Below are positions 17,506 through 25,900 of a stretch of 35,284 nt of DNA, piece by piece. The notes under the pieces are model-generated. The model was given only the letters and a program-made list of their open reading frames with translations, was not told the origin of the DNA and searched no databases. The DNA lies in NCBI GenBank assembly GCA_949737515.1, contig CATJCP010000144.1:1-35284 (forward strand), written 5' to 3'. Positions within the stretch are counted from its first letter, which is position 1, and the number at the start of each line of letters is the position of its first letter. The position numbers and the translations under genes were made by a program. Source of the DNA: an uncultured Oscillospiraceae bacterium. GTDB lineage: Bacteria; Bacillota; Clostridia; Oscillospirales; Ruminococcaceae.

Positions 17506-17549
17506 TATGGGGGAAGCTCTGTTATGGAAGGGGAGTCCATGAAAAAAGG

Positions 17550-17579
17550 CTTGACGTCAAGATTGCATGCCGGTAAAAT
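17550..17579 (+). promoter_or_regulatory. Promoter with palindromic operator-like -35
   Basis: TTGACG (17551-17556), 17 bases, TAAAAT (17574-17579). The -35 lies inside the perfect 12-bp palindrome CTTGACGTCAAG (17550-17561), a good place for a repressor. It drives the beta-lactamase-fold gene. Confidence 0.65.
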
Positions 17580-17604
17580 TTAATTAAGAGCTTATCTCAG
17601 AATG

Positions 17605-17625
17605 ATCCGCTTGCCGCAAGCGGAT
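17605..17625 (+). other. Leader hairpin before the beta-lactamase-fold gene
   Basis: ATCCGCTTG pairs with CAAGCGGAT around CCG. It lies in the 5' leader, ends 25 bases before the ATG and lacks a U-run. Its role is unknown; it could stabilise the message. Confidence 0.45.
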
Positions 17626-17650
17626 TGAAACAAGAAAGGAGCAGCGCAAT

Positions 17651-19153
17651 ATGAGCCAAAAATGGATGGAACGCACCAGCCCGGAAAGCATGGGGGTGTC
17701 CTCCCAAAGTATTTTAAAGTATCTCCAGGCATTGGAGCAGGCGGGCTGCTGTATGCACGGGTTCTGTATCATACGCCATAACCAGGTCATCGCCGAGGGA
17801 TATTACAAGCCCTTTGGGCCGGAGAAAAGGCACAGGATGTATTCCTCCAGCAAGAGCATGACCGCCATTGCCACAGGCCTTCTCCAGGACGAGGGGAAGA
17901 TCAGCCTGGATGACTCCATCTGTGATTACTTCAAGGACCGCCAGCCGGAGCAGGTACACCCATGGGTCAGGGAAACCACCATCCGGGATATGCTGCGCAT
18001 GTCCACCTGTTTTGTCACCTCCCCCTATGAGATGATTGACAATGAAACCCACGATTGGATCCGCATGACGTACGAGTGCCCGCCAACCCACCGACCAGGG
18101 CAGGTCTTCTCCTATGATACGTCGGTGGCCACCATGCTGGCTGCCCTGGTGGAGGAGGTGAGCGGCGTCGAGCTGATGGAATACCTTCGCCAGAAGCTGG
18201 AGCCTCTCCACATCAGCCAGGGCGCTACCTGTGTGAAGGTGCCGGATGGAACCTCCTCCTGGGGCGGCTCCGGGGTGCTGTGTACCCAACGGGATTTTGC
18301 CAAAATCGCCCTTTTGAGCCTGAATTTGGGCCAGTGGGAGGGGCGGCAGCTTGTCAGCCGGGCGTTTATGGAGCAGGCTACATCGAAGCAGATTGAAAAC
18401 GGCCAGTACGGATATGGATACCAGTTCTGGAGATCCGCTCACGGCTTTGCCATGCGGGGGATGGGCGGACAGATGGCGTACTGTATGCCGGAGGAGGACA
18501 TGGTGCTGGTCACCACAGCGGATATGCAGGCGGAGCCCGCCAAAATCGCCTGGACGGAAGAAAAATTCTATGAAATGGTATTATCCGGCGTCAGGCCAGA
18601 GTCCATGCCAGAAGATGTTGGGGCCCAGGAAGAGCTGGCAGCATACTGCTCCCAGCTGAAAGTAGCGCCCAACCGGGGAAGCGCCTTCAGCCCCATGGCG
18701 AAAAAGGTTTCCGGCAGCCGTTATCAAATGGCCTCCAACGCAGAGGGGGCCTGGTCCAGTTTGCGCCTGAAAGAGGTATCTGTGGAATTTGGGGAGGACT
18801 GGGGCGCGCTCACCTGGGACGGCAGCAGGCTTCAGTTCGGCTTGGGCCGGTTTGTATTCCAGGATTTCCCCGGCTTTGCCTCGGCGGCGGAGGCAGAGGG
18901 AATTCCCCCGGCTGCCTATTGGTATGCGACGGACAAGCCGGTTCTCCATATGCCCTGCATGACAAGCGGCGCCTGGAAAAGCGATTCTGTCCTGGAAATC
19001 CTATGCTACGCCATCGGGGACTTTTTGGGAACCCTGAAAATCCGCTGCGTGTTTGAGGAGGATGGAATCACCATTCAGATGCAGAAGTTTGCTGAAAAGT
19101 TCTGGGAGGAGCTCCAGGGCTTCCAGAGCGGAAGCAGAACCGTAAAAGGATAA
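17651..19153 (+). CDS. Beta-lactamase-fold serine hydrolase
   Basis: A 500-residue member of the class C beta-lactamase / penicillin-binding-protein-like family. The nucleophile motif SxxK is visible as SSSK (S65-K68), followed by GLLQDEGKISLDDSICDYF, a helix typical of this family. A Tyr motif FSYDTS lies near 150 and a Gly-rich third motif near 275 (RGMGGQMAYC). The C-terminal part (about 320-500) is a beta-rich extension. There is no signal peptide, so it probably acts in the cytoplasm as an esterase or amidase rather than a true lactamase. AAAGGAG lies 8 bases before the ATG. It has its own promoter and leader hairpin. Confidence 0.85.
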   Translation: MSQKWMERTSPESMGVSSQSILKYLQALEQAGCCMHGFCIIRHNQVIAEGYYKPFGPEKRHRMYSSSKSMTAIATGLLQDEGKISLDDSICDYFKDRQPEQVHPWVRETTIRDMLRMSTCFVTSPYEMIDNETHDWIRMTYECPPTHRPGQVFSYDTSVATMLAALVEEVSGVELMEYLRQKLEPLHISQGATCVKVPDGTSSWGGSGVLCTQRDFAKIALLSLNLGQWEGRQLVSRAFMEQATSKQIENGQYGYGYQFWRSAHGFAMRGMGGQMAYCMPEEDMVLVTTADMQAEPAKIAWTEEKFYEMVLSGVRPESMPEDVGAQEELAAYCSQLKVAPNRGSAFSPMAKKVSGSRYQMASNAEGAWSSLRLKEVSVEFGEDWGALTWDGSRLQFGLGRFVFQDFPGFASAAEAEGIPPAAYWYATDKPVLHMPCMTSGAWKSDSVLEILCYAIGDFLGTLKIRCVFEEDGITIQMQKFAEKFWEELQGFQSGSRTVKG

Positions 19154-19279
19154 CGCCGGACAGGGTCGAAACCGGCGAAGCGTCAGGGCTTCTTGGATCC
19201 GCTCCATCCGTTTTTTAGAGAGGTGCATCCTAAAAAATAAAAGATTCGGAAAAGAACTACAGTATTTATCAGCTTTTCG

Positions 19280-19308
19280 TTGTCCGGGTTCTCTTTGTAT
19301 GCTATAAT
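19280..19308 (+). promoter_or_regulatory. Sigma-A promoter of the GH3 gene
   Basis: TTGTCC, 17 bases, TATAAT at 19303-19308. It lies about 66 bases before the GH3 start. The rest of the 19154-19374 gap shows no gene. Confidence 0.8.
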
Positions 19309-19374
19309 GACCACATATTGGAACCCCTTTAGACTGCCCGAATCAAAATCTGCTGAATGCTGTAGGGAGGATTT

Positions 19375-21384
19375 ATGAAGGTCAAAGAGATTTTGGCGCA
19401 GATGACGCTGGAAGAAAAAGCGCGCATTTTAACCGGAGGAACCGAAAGCCTGATCACTGCCGGAGTGGAGCGGCTGGGGGTCCCGGTAAAGAACCTGGCG
19501 GACGGCCCTCACGGGGTCCGCAACTATGAACCTGGAACCAACTGCACAACCCTTCCCTCCATGTGCGCAATCGGCGCCACCTGGAGCCGGGAAGCGGCGG
19601 AGAAGGCCGGCCGCACCATGGGCAGCGACTGCGTCCACCACAACCGGCAGATGATCCTGGGGCCTGGCCTGAACATCAAGCGCAATGCTTTAAACGGCAG
19701 GAACTTTGAGTATGTCTCCGAGGATCCGGTATTGACAGGGGAGATCGCCGGATATGTGGTCCGGGGTATTGAGGAAAAGGGCGTGGGGACGTCGATGAAG
19801 CATTTTGCCCTAAACTCCCAGGAGATCAACCGCACGGAATCCAGCGCGGAAATTGACGAGCGCACCATGCGGGAGATCTACCTGCGGGGGTTTGAGAGGG
19901 CCATCCGGATCGGCAACCCGCAAAGCGTTATGTGCGCCTACAACAAGGTGAATTCCATCTGGTGCTCTGAGAACAAAGCGTTGCTCACCGAAATTCTGCG
20001 GGACGACTGGGGATATGAAGGGCTGGTGGTTTCGGACTGGGGCGCGGTACACGATGAATGCAAGGCGGTTTGCGCCGGTTTGGACCTGCGTATGCCCTGC
20101 AACCCGGATATGGTGGAGATCATCAAAAAGGGCCTCGAGGAAGGGCGCATTACGGAGGAGGAAATCGACGTTGCCGCTGAGCGGGTGCTGAAGTTCCTGA
20201 TGCGTCCCATTCCTGAGGATACAGGATATGACCGGGACGCCCAGCACCGGGCGGCCCAGGAGGTGGCCAATGAGGCGATCTGCCTGCTGCGCAATGACCG
20301 GAACCTACTCCCGATCACTTCCAAAAAGTATAAAAAGATCTGTGTAACCGGCGAATACGCTGTAAAGCCCTATATCAACGGCCAGGGCAGCGCCGAGGTG
20401 TTTACGGAACCGGAATATGTGGATACCCCTTTGGACTGCCTGCGCCGCGCCCTGCCAGATGTGCAGATCGACTATTTCGACTATCTGCCCGCCAAGCATC
20501 CCGACCGTATGCTGTGGCATTACTTCCGCACCAAGATGCCGGATATTGAGAGCTATGACCTGGTACTGGTGTTCACCGGCGTACAGCCCTCCCAGGATTC
20601 GGAAAATCTCGACCGGTACGACAACCATCTGGCTGGGTATATTGAAAACGTCCTCCACAATGTGGTGTTCCACAACCCCAACTGTGTGCTGGTGCTCACC
20701 AGCGGCAGCTCTACCTTCCGCAGCGTGGAGGCGGACAAGTTCTCGGCAATCCTCCAGATGTGGCCCACAGGCGAGGGAGCCGGTGCGGCGGTTGCCAACG
20801 TCCTGACCGGTGCGGTAAACCCCTCCGGCAAGCTCTCCGAGACCTTCCCCACCCATATGCGCACAGACCTGGACCTGGTGGGCGATGGCTTAAAGCAGGA
20901 GTACACCGAGAAGTGGAAGGTGGGATACCGTTATTATGACCTTCACCCGGAGGAGATCTGGTTCCCCTTTGGCCACGGGCTTTCCTATACCAGCTTTACA
21001 TATGCCAATTCCTCCCTTTCCAAAACCGGAGAGGGCTGGGAACTTTCCTTTGACCTGACCAACAGCGGCGATGTAGACGGGGCAGAGGTGGTTCAGATTT
21101 ACGTTTCCGACCCAGTGACAACAGCCACCAAGCCGGTGAAGGAGCTGAGAAAATTCGATAAGTTTTTCCTGAAAGCCGGGGAGACCAGGCGGGTTTCCTT
21201 CCAGCTGACCGATGAGGATTTCGCCTACTATAATGTCATGCTTCACAAGTGGACGGTGGAGAACGGGCGTTATGATCTGCTGGTCTGTGCCTCCTCCCGG
21301 GATGTGCGATTGACGGAATCCCTGGTCTATGACGATCCCGCCTGCTATACCATGCGCAAAATGCAGGAGGATATGATCGGATAG
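19375..21384 (+). CDS. Glycoside hydrolase family 3 beta-glucosidase-type enzyme
   Basis: A 669-residue GH3 enzyme that removes terminal sugars from beta-linked oligosaccharides by a retaining mechanism. The N-terminal barrel (about 1-270) has LADGPHGVR, the substrate-binding KHF (142-144) and the nucleophile SDW (D221). The second domain (about 300-510) includes GSAEV and the SGSS and TGEGAG segments. A fibronectin III-like C-terminal domain (about 560-650) follows. No PA14 insert and no signal peptide are visible, so it probably acts on imported sugars in the cytoplasm. AGGGAGG precedes the ATG. The specificity (beta-glucosidase or beta-xylosidase) cannot be told from sequence alone. Confidence 0.94.
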   Translation: MKVKEILAQMTLEEKARILTGGTESLITAGVERLGVPVKNLADGPHGVRNYEPGTNCTTLPSMCAIGATWSREAAEKAGRTMGSDCVHHNRQMILGPGLNIKRNALNGRNFEYVSEDPVLTGEIAGYVVRGIEEKGVGTSMKHFALNSQEINRTESSAEIDERTMREIYLRGFERAIRIGNPQSVMCAYNKVNSIWCSENKALLTEILRDDWGYEGLVVSDWGAVHDECKAVCAGLDLRMPCNPDMVEIIKKGLEEGRITEEEIDVAAERVLKFLMRPIPEDTGYDRDAQHRAAQEVANEAICLLRNDRNLLPITSKKYKKICVTGEYAVKPYINGQGSAEVFTEPEYVDTPLDCLRRALPDVQIDYFDYLPAKHPDRMLWHYFRTKMPDIESYDLVLVFTGVQPSQDSENLDRYDNHLAGYIENVLHNVVFHNPNCVLVLTSGSSTFRSVEADKFSAILQMWPTGEGAGAAVANVLTGAVNPSGKLSETFPTHMRTDLDLVGDGLKQEYTEKWKVGYRYYDLHPEEIWFPFGHGLSYTSFTYANSSLSKTGEGWELSFDLTNSGDVDGAEVVQIYVSDPVTTATKPVKELRKFDKFFLKAGETRRVSFQLTDEDFAYYNVMLHKWTVENGRYDLLVCASSRDVRLTESLVYDDPACYTMRKMQEDMIG

Positions 21385-21466
21385 GGGAAGTGCAGGCCGG
21401 CCCCTGAAATCAATGCTGAAAGGGCTCAGGGCTCTGTACCAATTGTAGTTTCATCCTATCACAAAA

Positions 21467-21511
21467 ACAGACGGCGTTCTCCTTATTTTGAGAACGCCGT
21501 CTGTCTTTTTT
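21467..21511. terminator. Strong bidirectional terminator
   Basis: ACAGACGGCGTTCTC (21467-21481) pairs perfectly with GAGAACGCCGTCTGT (21490-21504). A T-run follows on the plus strand and a TTTTTG run on the minus strand. It separates the GH3 gene from the convergent glycosidase. Confidence 0.92.
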
Positions 21512-21534
21512 CGTCTGCTCCCTATTTTTCCAGC

Positions 21535-22953
21535 CTATTCTACTGCTGTAACAGAAATTTTCTGCCCCCTTTTCACAGAAAGAACAGCATGGCTGATAAA
21601 ATGTCCAGCGGCGTCCTTTTTATGGATTGCCCGAGGCAGCCAATGCTTGCTTGCACTGGTGGAAAAGGCAGAAAATTCGCCGTAAAAACCTACGTCCCAC
21701 AAAATTTCTCCCTGGGTCTGATTCTCTAAGGTGGTGGTGTTCCCCTCATGCCGAACCTGTACCGTCCCATCCAACACCGGCATGTTTTCCAGCTGGGCAA
21801 AGCCCATTCCCTTAGGACGCCCGTCTAAGGTGGAAACAGTGCGGGTACTGGCGTCACAGTTTACCCCCATCAGTTCAGAGGCAATGCTGCCCACCGCGCA
21901 GAAGGAGGCTTCAGGGTATTCTCTGCGGTAAAGCTTGGGATCAACCAGCTGTAAAAGCCACCGATATCCCTCTTCCACTGCGCCATAGTGATAAAAGATG
22001 TCCGGCATATGGCTAAGGCCTTCTACTGAAAGCTTTTCCAACTGATTCAGCTTCAACAATTCCTGACGAATCCGCTGTTCTCCCAAAACGCCATGATAGT
22101 AGAGGGGCGCAGTTGTAACGCCGCTTACATTATCGTCATGACCCAGGGTTTGATCCTGGTATTCGATCAAATAGTAGGCTCCGGCCTTTTCATCCCACCA
22201 AACTGTATTGATGTGTTCAAGAATTTCCTTCGCTTTGCGGCTGTAGTCTTCCGCCAATTCCAGCTCTCCTTTCACCCGGCAAAGAAAGCTGTAGGACCGA
22301 TAGCCGAGGGCCTGAACACAATGAAGATCCAACATAGAGCGGGCAGCGGAAATACCGGACTGTTCATTATAGGAGGGGATTCCCCTCCGGGAATTGACAA
22401 AGGTTCTTTCCAGCATACCATCTCCGTCGGCGTCCCAGCGTTCCACATATTTTGTGGTAGAAAGGCGGTAAAAGTTTTGGAAGTCGTAGCTGTTAAGGTA
22501 ATCCAGGTCGCCGGTCCAGCAAAAGGCCCTGCGGCAGGCGTCCAACACGTCAAAATTCGCCGGCAGGTTATACCAAAAGTCGGCATCGCTGCGGTAATCG
22601 GCCGGGGCGGGGCGGTAGTTCCTGTCGATCTCCCAAAAGCTGCAGAAATCCCGGCTTTCCGAAATGCCTTGAGCAAAACGAAGCAGCATATTTTTGCTGT
22701 GTGAGGCAAGCCCCAATGCCTGAGCGCCGTCAATATGATGGGATACGTCCCGCATACAAAAGGCCTCCCGGTTGGGAAGCGCCGCCTCATACCAGCTGCC
22801 CACAGGATCCCCCTCGTGGGCATAGGCCAGGGCCTGCTCCTTAGCCCATTGAAAGCCCTCGTTCATCCTTTGGTCGTTGCACTGGAAGGAAAGGGTGCCT
22901 TTCCAGCGAAGCTCCGGGTTTTCCATCATCGTTTGTTCCCTCTGTTTCACCAT
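21535..22953 (-). CDS. Six-hairpin (alpha/alpha) glycosidase-like protein
   Basis: A 472-residue protein without signal peptide. The aromatic-rich motifs GSWYEAALPNREAFCMRDVSHH, FWEIDRNYRPAP, FWYNLPANFDVLDACRRAFCWTGD and WDADGDGMLE are typical of (alpha/alpha)6-barrel glycosidases or related clan members. The C-terminal 80 residues look like a beta-sandwich. I cannot assign a GH family or name the catalytic acids. AAGGAG lies 9 bases before the ATG at 22953. It converges on the GH3 gene and could take part in the same sugar breakdown (inference). Upstream lies the end of the cotJ locus. Confidence 0.75.
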   Translation of the reverse strand: MVKQREQTMMENPELRWKGTLSFQCNDQRMNEGFQWAKEQALAYAHEGDPVGSWYEAALPNREAFCMRDVSHHIDGAQALGLASHSKNMLLRFAQGISESRDFCSFWEIDRNYRPAPADYRSDADFWYNLPANFDVLDACRRAFCWTGDLDYLNSYDFQNFYRLSTTKYVERWDADGDGMLERTFVNSRRGIPSYNEQSGISAARSMLDLHCVQALGYRSYSFLCRVKGELELAEDYSRKAKEILEHINTVWWDEKAGAYYLIEYQDQTLGHDDNVSGVTTAPLYYHGVLGEQRIRQELLKLNQLEKLSVEGLSHMPDIFYHYGAVEEGYRWLLQLVDPKLYRREYPEASFCAVGSIASELMGVNCDASTRTVSTLDGRPKGMGFAQLENMPVLDGTVQVRHEGNTTTLENQTQGEILWDVGFYGEFSAFSTSASKHWLPRAIHKKDAAGHFISHAVLSVKRGQKISVTAVE

Positions 22954-23106
22954 TTCTTCTGCTCCTTCTCTTTATTAAAGTATTGGACCAACCGGTTCTC
23001 CGGCGGCCTTAGGGTATCGGGCAGCCTTTGGCGGGATTTTCTTTCTCTGCTCTCGTCTCTGCCTTTACCCTGACCTTAATTTTACCTCCTTTCTGTGTTT
23101 TTTTCC

Positions 23107-23135
23107 ATTGTCCTTTTGGTAAAAAAGTTGATCAA
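23107..23135 (-). promoter_or_regulatory. Possible promoter of the six-hairpin glycosidase
   Basis: On the minus strand TTGATC (23135-23130), 17 bases, GACAAT (23112-23107). The -10 is weak. It would give a leader of about 145 bases that contains a strong but unused ribosome-binding site near 23082-23092. Confidence 0.4.
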
Positions 23136-23229
23136 AAAATTGACGCGTCTGCTTTTCTGTCTATGGATGTTCATCTTTTATCCATGCCGCCTGTAATGCG
23201 GGGATTTTTTCGTCAAAGCGCGCCAAAAA

Positions 23230-23257
23230 GACTAACCCAACAGCTGTCGGGTTAGTC
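23230..23257 (-). terminator. Terminator of the cotJ operon
   Basis: GACTAACCC (23230-23238) pairs with GGGTTAGTC (23249-23257). On the minus strand TTTTTGG follows. It lies 37 bases after the stop of the detached cotJC 3' segment and makes sense as the original end of the cotJABC transcript. Confidence 0.8.
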
Positions 23258-23293
23258 TTCATTTTTCCATTTGAAGGGGAATATGCAGTGCTG

Positions 23294-23380
23294 TTATTTC
23301 CTGCACCTGTCAAATTCCGGATTGAAGGCAAAGAAGTTTTTAGAATCCAGGGAATCCAGCACATCGCGGAGCGTTTCGCC
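23294..23380 (-). CDS. cotJC: cotJC 3' segment, detached by a 4.2-kb insertion
   Basis: Twenty-eight codons and a stop with no start codon or ribosome-binding site, and a TAA in frame just upstream at 23393-23395. They read GETLRDVLDSLDSKNFF then AFNPEFDRCRK, which is the usual C-terminus of CotJC-type manganese catalases (…FGEAL…LDSKNFY…NP.FD). The intact 5' part of cotJC at 27579-28103 on the same strand stops matching the family exactly at RFGE. Joining base 27585 to base 23380 through the shared TTCGCC gives 201 residues in frame. This is therefore the second part of a split gene, not an independent ORF. It can only be translated with the rest if the element between them is removed. Confidence 0.88.
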   Translation of the reverse strand, partial: GETLRDVLDSLDSKNFFAFNPEFDRCRK

Positions 23381-23399
23381 GAAATGAGCAATTTAAGCA
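23375..23399. repeat. Left attachment site of the cotJC element
   Basis: Core TTCGCC (23375-23380), then GAAATGAGCA, then the arm ATTTAAGCA (23391-23399). Bases left of the core are cotJC coding sequence; bases right of it are element. A partial dyad in the rebuilt host site (ATCGCGG left, CCGCTGAT right of the core) is also visible. Confidence 0.75.
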
Positions 23400-23423
23400 A
23401 AACGACTCTAATAAACGAGGAAA

Positions 23424-23461
23424 CCCATATCCGCGGCCTATAAAGGGGCCGCGGATATGGG
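23424..23461 (-). terminator. Terminator of the MCP gene at the left end of the element
   Basis: A perfect 15-bp stem, CCCATATCCGCGGCC (23424-23438) with GGCCGCGGATATGGG (23447-23461), and an 8-base loop. On the minus strand it is followed by TTTCCTCGTTT. It lies 52 bases after the MCP stop and 44 bases from the crossover core. Confidence 0.75.
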
Positions 23462-23512
23462 ATATGGTGCTGTGCATCATTCGCGATAGAATATAGAAGG
23501 CAGTTAAAGACT

Positions 23513-25486
23513 CTAAATTTTTGCAAGGGTAAATTGATCCACGAGCTTCTTCAGGCTGGCCGCTTCTGCCGAGAGCTGCTGGCTGGCTGCGGCGCTCTCC
23601 TCTGAGGTGGCGCTGTTGGTCTGTACCACGGAAGAGATCTGATCTATGCCCTCGGTCACCTGGGAGAGTGCAGTGGTTTGATTCTCTATTGCATCCACCA
23701 CAATATTCATCTGTGCGGTCACATTGCCTGCCAGAACGCTGGTCTGTTCCAGGGAATCTGTGACCTTGGTCACCGCCTGCCCGCCTTCGGCTGCAGCTTC
23801 GATGGAATGCTCAATCAGCTCCTTGGTGGCCTTTGCGGCCTCGTCAGACCTGGAAGCCAGGGTGCGCACCTCGTCGGCAACTACGGCAAACCCCTTGCCG
23901 GAGACGCCCGCGCGGGCAGCCTCGACAGCGGCGTTTAAAGCCAGGATATTGGTTTGGAAGGCAATGTCTTCTATGGTGGCAATGATGACGGAGATTTCCT
24001 CGGAGGATTTGGAGATCTTCTTCATAGCGTCGTTCATCTCGCCGACATGCTTCACACTGGTATTCAGCTGCGCACCAGCCAGTTCCACAAAATGGCCCGC
24101 CTGTTCCGCAGCAGAGGAGGTCTGCTTTGCGCTGGCTGAGATCTCAGTGATGGTGGCGGCAAGCTCTTCCACTGAGCTTGCTTGCGTCATGGAACCCTGG
24201 CTCAGTGTTTGGGCGCCAATGGAGACCTGTTCGCTGGCGGCAGAGACCTGACTGGCCGATAGGTTTATCTGGTCTATGGTGGAGCTCAGCTCTATTTTTA
24301 AGGTCCGCATGGAATCCAGAATTCCCTGGAAGCTGCCTACATAGGCGTCACGATGGGCAGATTGTATATTGAAATTCTTTCCGGCCATCTCTGTAAGCAG
24401 ATAGCTGATATCATAAATAATGGTGTTCAGGCCCGACACGAGGTCCGCCGTGGATTTGGTCAGCTCAGCCGTTTCATCCTGTCCCCGGCTCTGAGGCACT
24501 GGAGACTCCAGATCGCCTTCCACCAGCAGCTTCATCCGCTTGGCGCAGGCCTGCATGGGAACGCTGATATTGCTGGACAGCTTTAATGCCACAAAAATAG
24601 AGGCCAGGACGGAGAGAATCATAACAGCAATGTTGACAAACATACCAAAATATGTATTGGCTAAATAATCCTTTTTCATAGCAGTGACAGCCACACTCCA
24701 GCCGTCCGTGCCGCCCACTGGGGCATAAGCCGCAAAACGCGGACCATCGGAAGCCTGGAAGCTGCCGAAGCCTTTTCCTCCCTGCCGCATATCCTTGTGT
24801 ATCTCGGCAAGCCCCTTCAGGGACGCATTGCTTTCCGCTTCCCGCTCAATATTCTGAGTGGTAATGGTCTCCAGGGTGGAGTCGGCGATGGTATCGCCAG
24901 CTTTATTGATCATATAGGCATGGCTGCTCTCACTGATTTTGATGGAGGAAACAATGTCATTCAAAAAGGTTTCGGAGGGTACGAAGTAAATTACACCTAC
25001 AATGTCGGAACCGTGCTTCCCGCCAGCATAAAGCGGGGCTGCCACCATGATGGAAAGCTCTCCCGTAATTTTACTGATCAGCGGTTCAGAAACATACACG
25101 TTTCCCTGCATGGCCTGCTGTACATATTCACGGTTGGAATAGTCATTTCCGTCAAAAATACTGATTCCGTCTACGCCAACGATATTGCCCCGCTGGAACC
25201 CGTGCATACTTACCCGCTCGTCTATAATGGCCCGCTTTTCTTCCAACGACACATTTTCATCAGACAGTTGAGGGATACAGCCTGTATCCACGGCCACGTT
25301 TTTGTATGCGCTCAATTCCTGCTCAATGCGTTCTCCAGCCAGGGCAGCTGTTTCGCTCATCATCTGGTTCACTGTGGCCAGAGTACTTCTGTAATTCAGT
25401 CCAATGCTGGAGAGCCCTACCGCAAGCAAAGCGGCGAAGACCGTTGCAATCAGGCAGATTGTGATTTTTTTTCGGATACTGTTCAT
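23513..25486 (-). CDS. Methyl-accepting chemotaxis protein with dCache-type sensor
   Basis: A 657-residue chemoreceptor. Transmembrane helix 1 is at about 8-28, an extracellular dCache-like domain at about 35-275, transmembrane helix 2 at about 279-300, then HAMP (about 300-355) and the long cytoplasmic signalling coiled coil. The hairpin tip carries the conserved [22 protein letters not shown] near 505-530, which contacts CheA and CheW. There is no C-terminal CheR-binding pentapeptide. The ATG at 25486 has GGGAG 9 bases upstream; the longer reading up to 25561 lies in the leader. It is cargo of the cotJC element, divergent from the recombinase, with its own sigma-A-type promoter. No che genes are nearby. 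The ligand is unknown. Confidence 0.95.
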   Translation of the reverse strand: MNSIRKKITICLIATVFAALLAVGLSSIGLNYRSTLATVNQMMSETAALAGERIEQELSAYKNVAVDTGCIPQLSDENVSLEEKRAIIDERVSMHGFQRGNIVGVDGISIFDGNDYSNREYVQQAMQGNVYVSEPLISKITGELSIMVAAPLYAGGKHGSDIVGVIYFVPSETFLNDIVSSIKISESSHAYMINKAGDTIADSTLETITTQNIEREAESNASLKGLAEIHKDMRQGGKGFGSFQASDGPRFAAYAPVGGTDGWSVAVTAMKKDYLANTYFGMFVNIAVMILSVLASIFVALKLSSNISVPMQACAKRMKLLVEGDLESPVPQSRGQDETAELTKSTADLVSGLNTIIYDISYLLTEMAGKNFNIQSAHRDAYVGSFQGILDSMRTLKIELSSTIDQINLSASQVSAASEQVSIGAQTLSQGSMTQASSVEELAATITEISASAKQTSSAAEQAGHFVELAGAQLNTSVKHVGEMNDAMKKISKSSEEISVIIATIEDIAFQTNILALNAAVEAARAGVSGKGFAVVADEVRTLASRSDEAAKATKELIEHSIEAAAEGGQAVTKVTDSLEQTSVLAGNVTAQMNIVVDAIENQTTALSQVTEGIDQISSVVQTNSATSEESAAASQQLSAEAASLKKLVDQFTLAKI

Positions 25487-25568
25487 CTCGATGCACTCCC
25501 GTTTTATAACATTATTCCTTTGACCCCACGAAGCTGTTGTACCACTTATGACAGCATTCATTTATTCT

Positions 25569-25598
25569 ATTATAGAATATCGGGTGGTGAGTTGTCAA
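25569..25598 (-). promoter_or_regulatory. Sigma-A promoter of the MCP gene
   Basis: Minus strand TTGACA (25598-25593), 18 bases, TATAAT (25574-25569). The -10 lies within the small palindrome TATTCTA-TTA-TAGAATA (25563-25579). The leader is about 75 bases. Confidence 0.75.
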
Positions 25599-25665
25599 TG
25601 ATGAACCGGCAGCAGAAATATCTTAATCGCGAAAGATACTGCAGATTCCCGCATATGATTGGAAC

Positions 25666-25685
25666 AGCCGGGACCAGTCCTGGCT
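25666..25685. repeat. 20-bp dyad upstream of the recombinase genes
   Basis: AGCCGGGACCAGTCCTGGCT pairs with itself at 9 of 10 positions, one as G-T, around CA. It lies 40 bases before the 52-codon ORF and 68 bases above the MCP promoter, so it could be an operator for the recombinase operon. A CATATGAT at 25652-25659 only loosely resembles a sporulation -10 box. Confidence 0.35.
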
Positions 25686-25724
25686 CCAATTTTGCTACTA
25701 TGGGAGTTTGTAGGAGGTAATGCA

Positions 25725-25883
25725 ATGGCTGATCTTCAAGAGGAATACACTGACGTCAAGGGCAGGAGACACCGCGTAAAACATCTCACCGTTTCCACAG
25801 ACGACGATCCCGCTGTCTGGGAGAAGATCAGAGAGGAGCTGTTCCATGCCTTGACGCAGGCGGAGGAACACTGCTGCTCATAG
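25725..25883 (+). CDS. 52-residue protein upstream of the recombinase (candidate directionality factor)
   Basis: A small soluble protein starting MADLQEEYTDVKGRRHRVKHL, with a basic segment followed by an acidic helix (DDDPAVWEKIREELFHALTQAEEH). The ribosome-binding site AGGAGG lies 7 bases before the ATG, one of the best in the region, so translation is well supported despite the size. It ends 17 bases before the serine recombinase and must be co-transcribed with it. I know no family for it. Serine-integrase elements need a small accessory protein to switch to excision (GirX in gin; a small factor for skin of Clostridioides difficile), and this gene has the right position for that role. That role is inference only. 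Confidence 0.7.
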   Translation: MADLQEEYTDVKGRRHRVKHLTVSTDDDPAVWEKIREELFHALTQAEEHCCS

Positions 25884-25900
25884 CAGACTGGGAGGGGCAA

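Noticed and set aside
23161-23526. 121-codon minus-strand reading
   Set aside because: It runs across the MCP terminator, the att site and the cotJ terminator in a different frame from the cotJC 3' segment and resembles no protein.
25652-25659. Sporulation-type promoter for the recombinase
   Set aside because: CATATGAT matches only 6 of 8 positions and no good -35 is present; too weak to claim.
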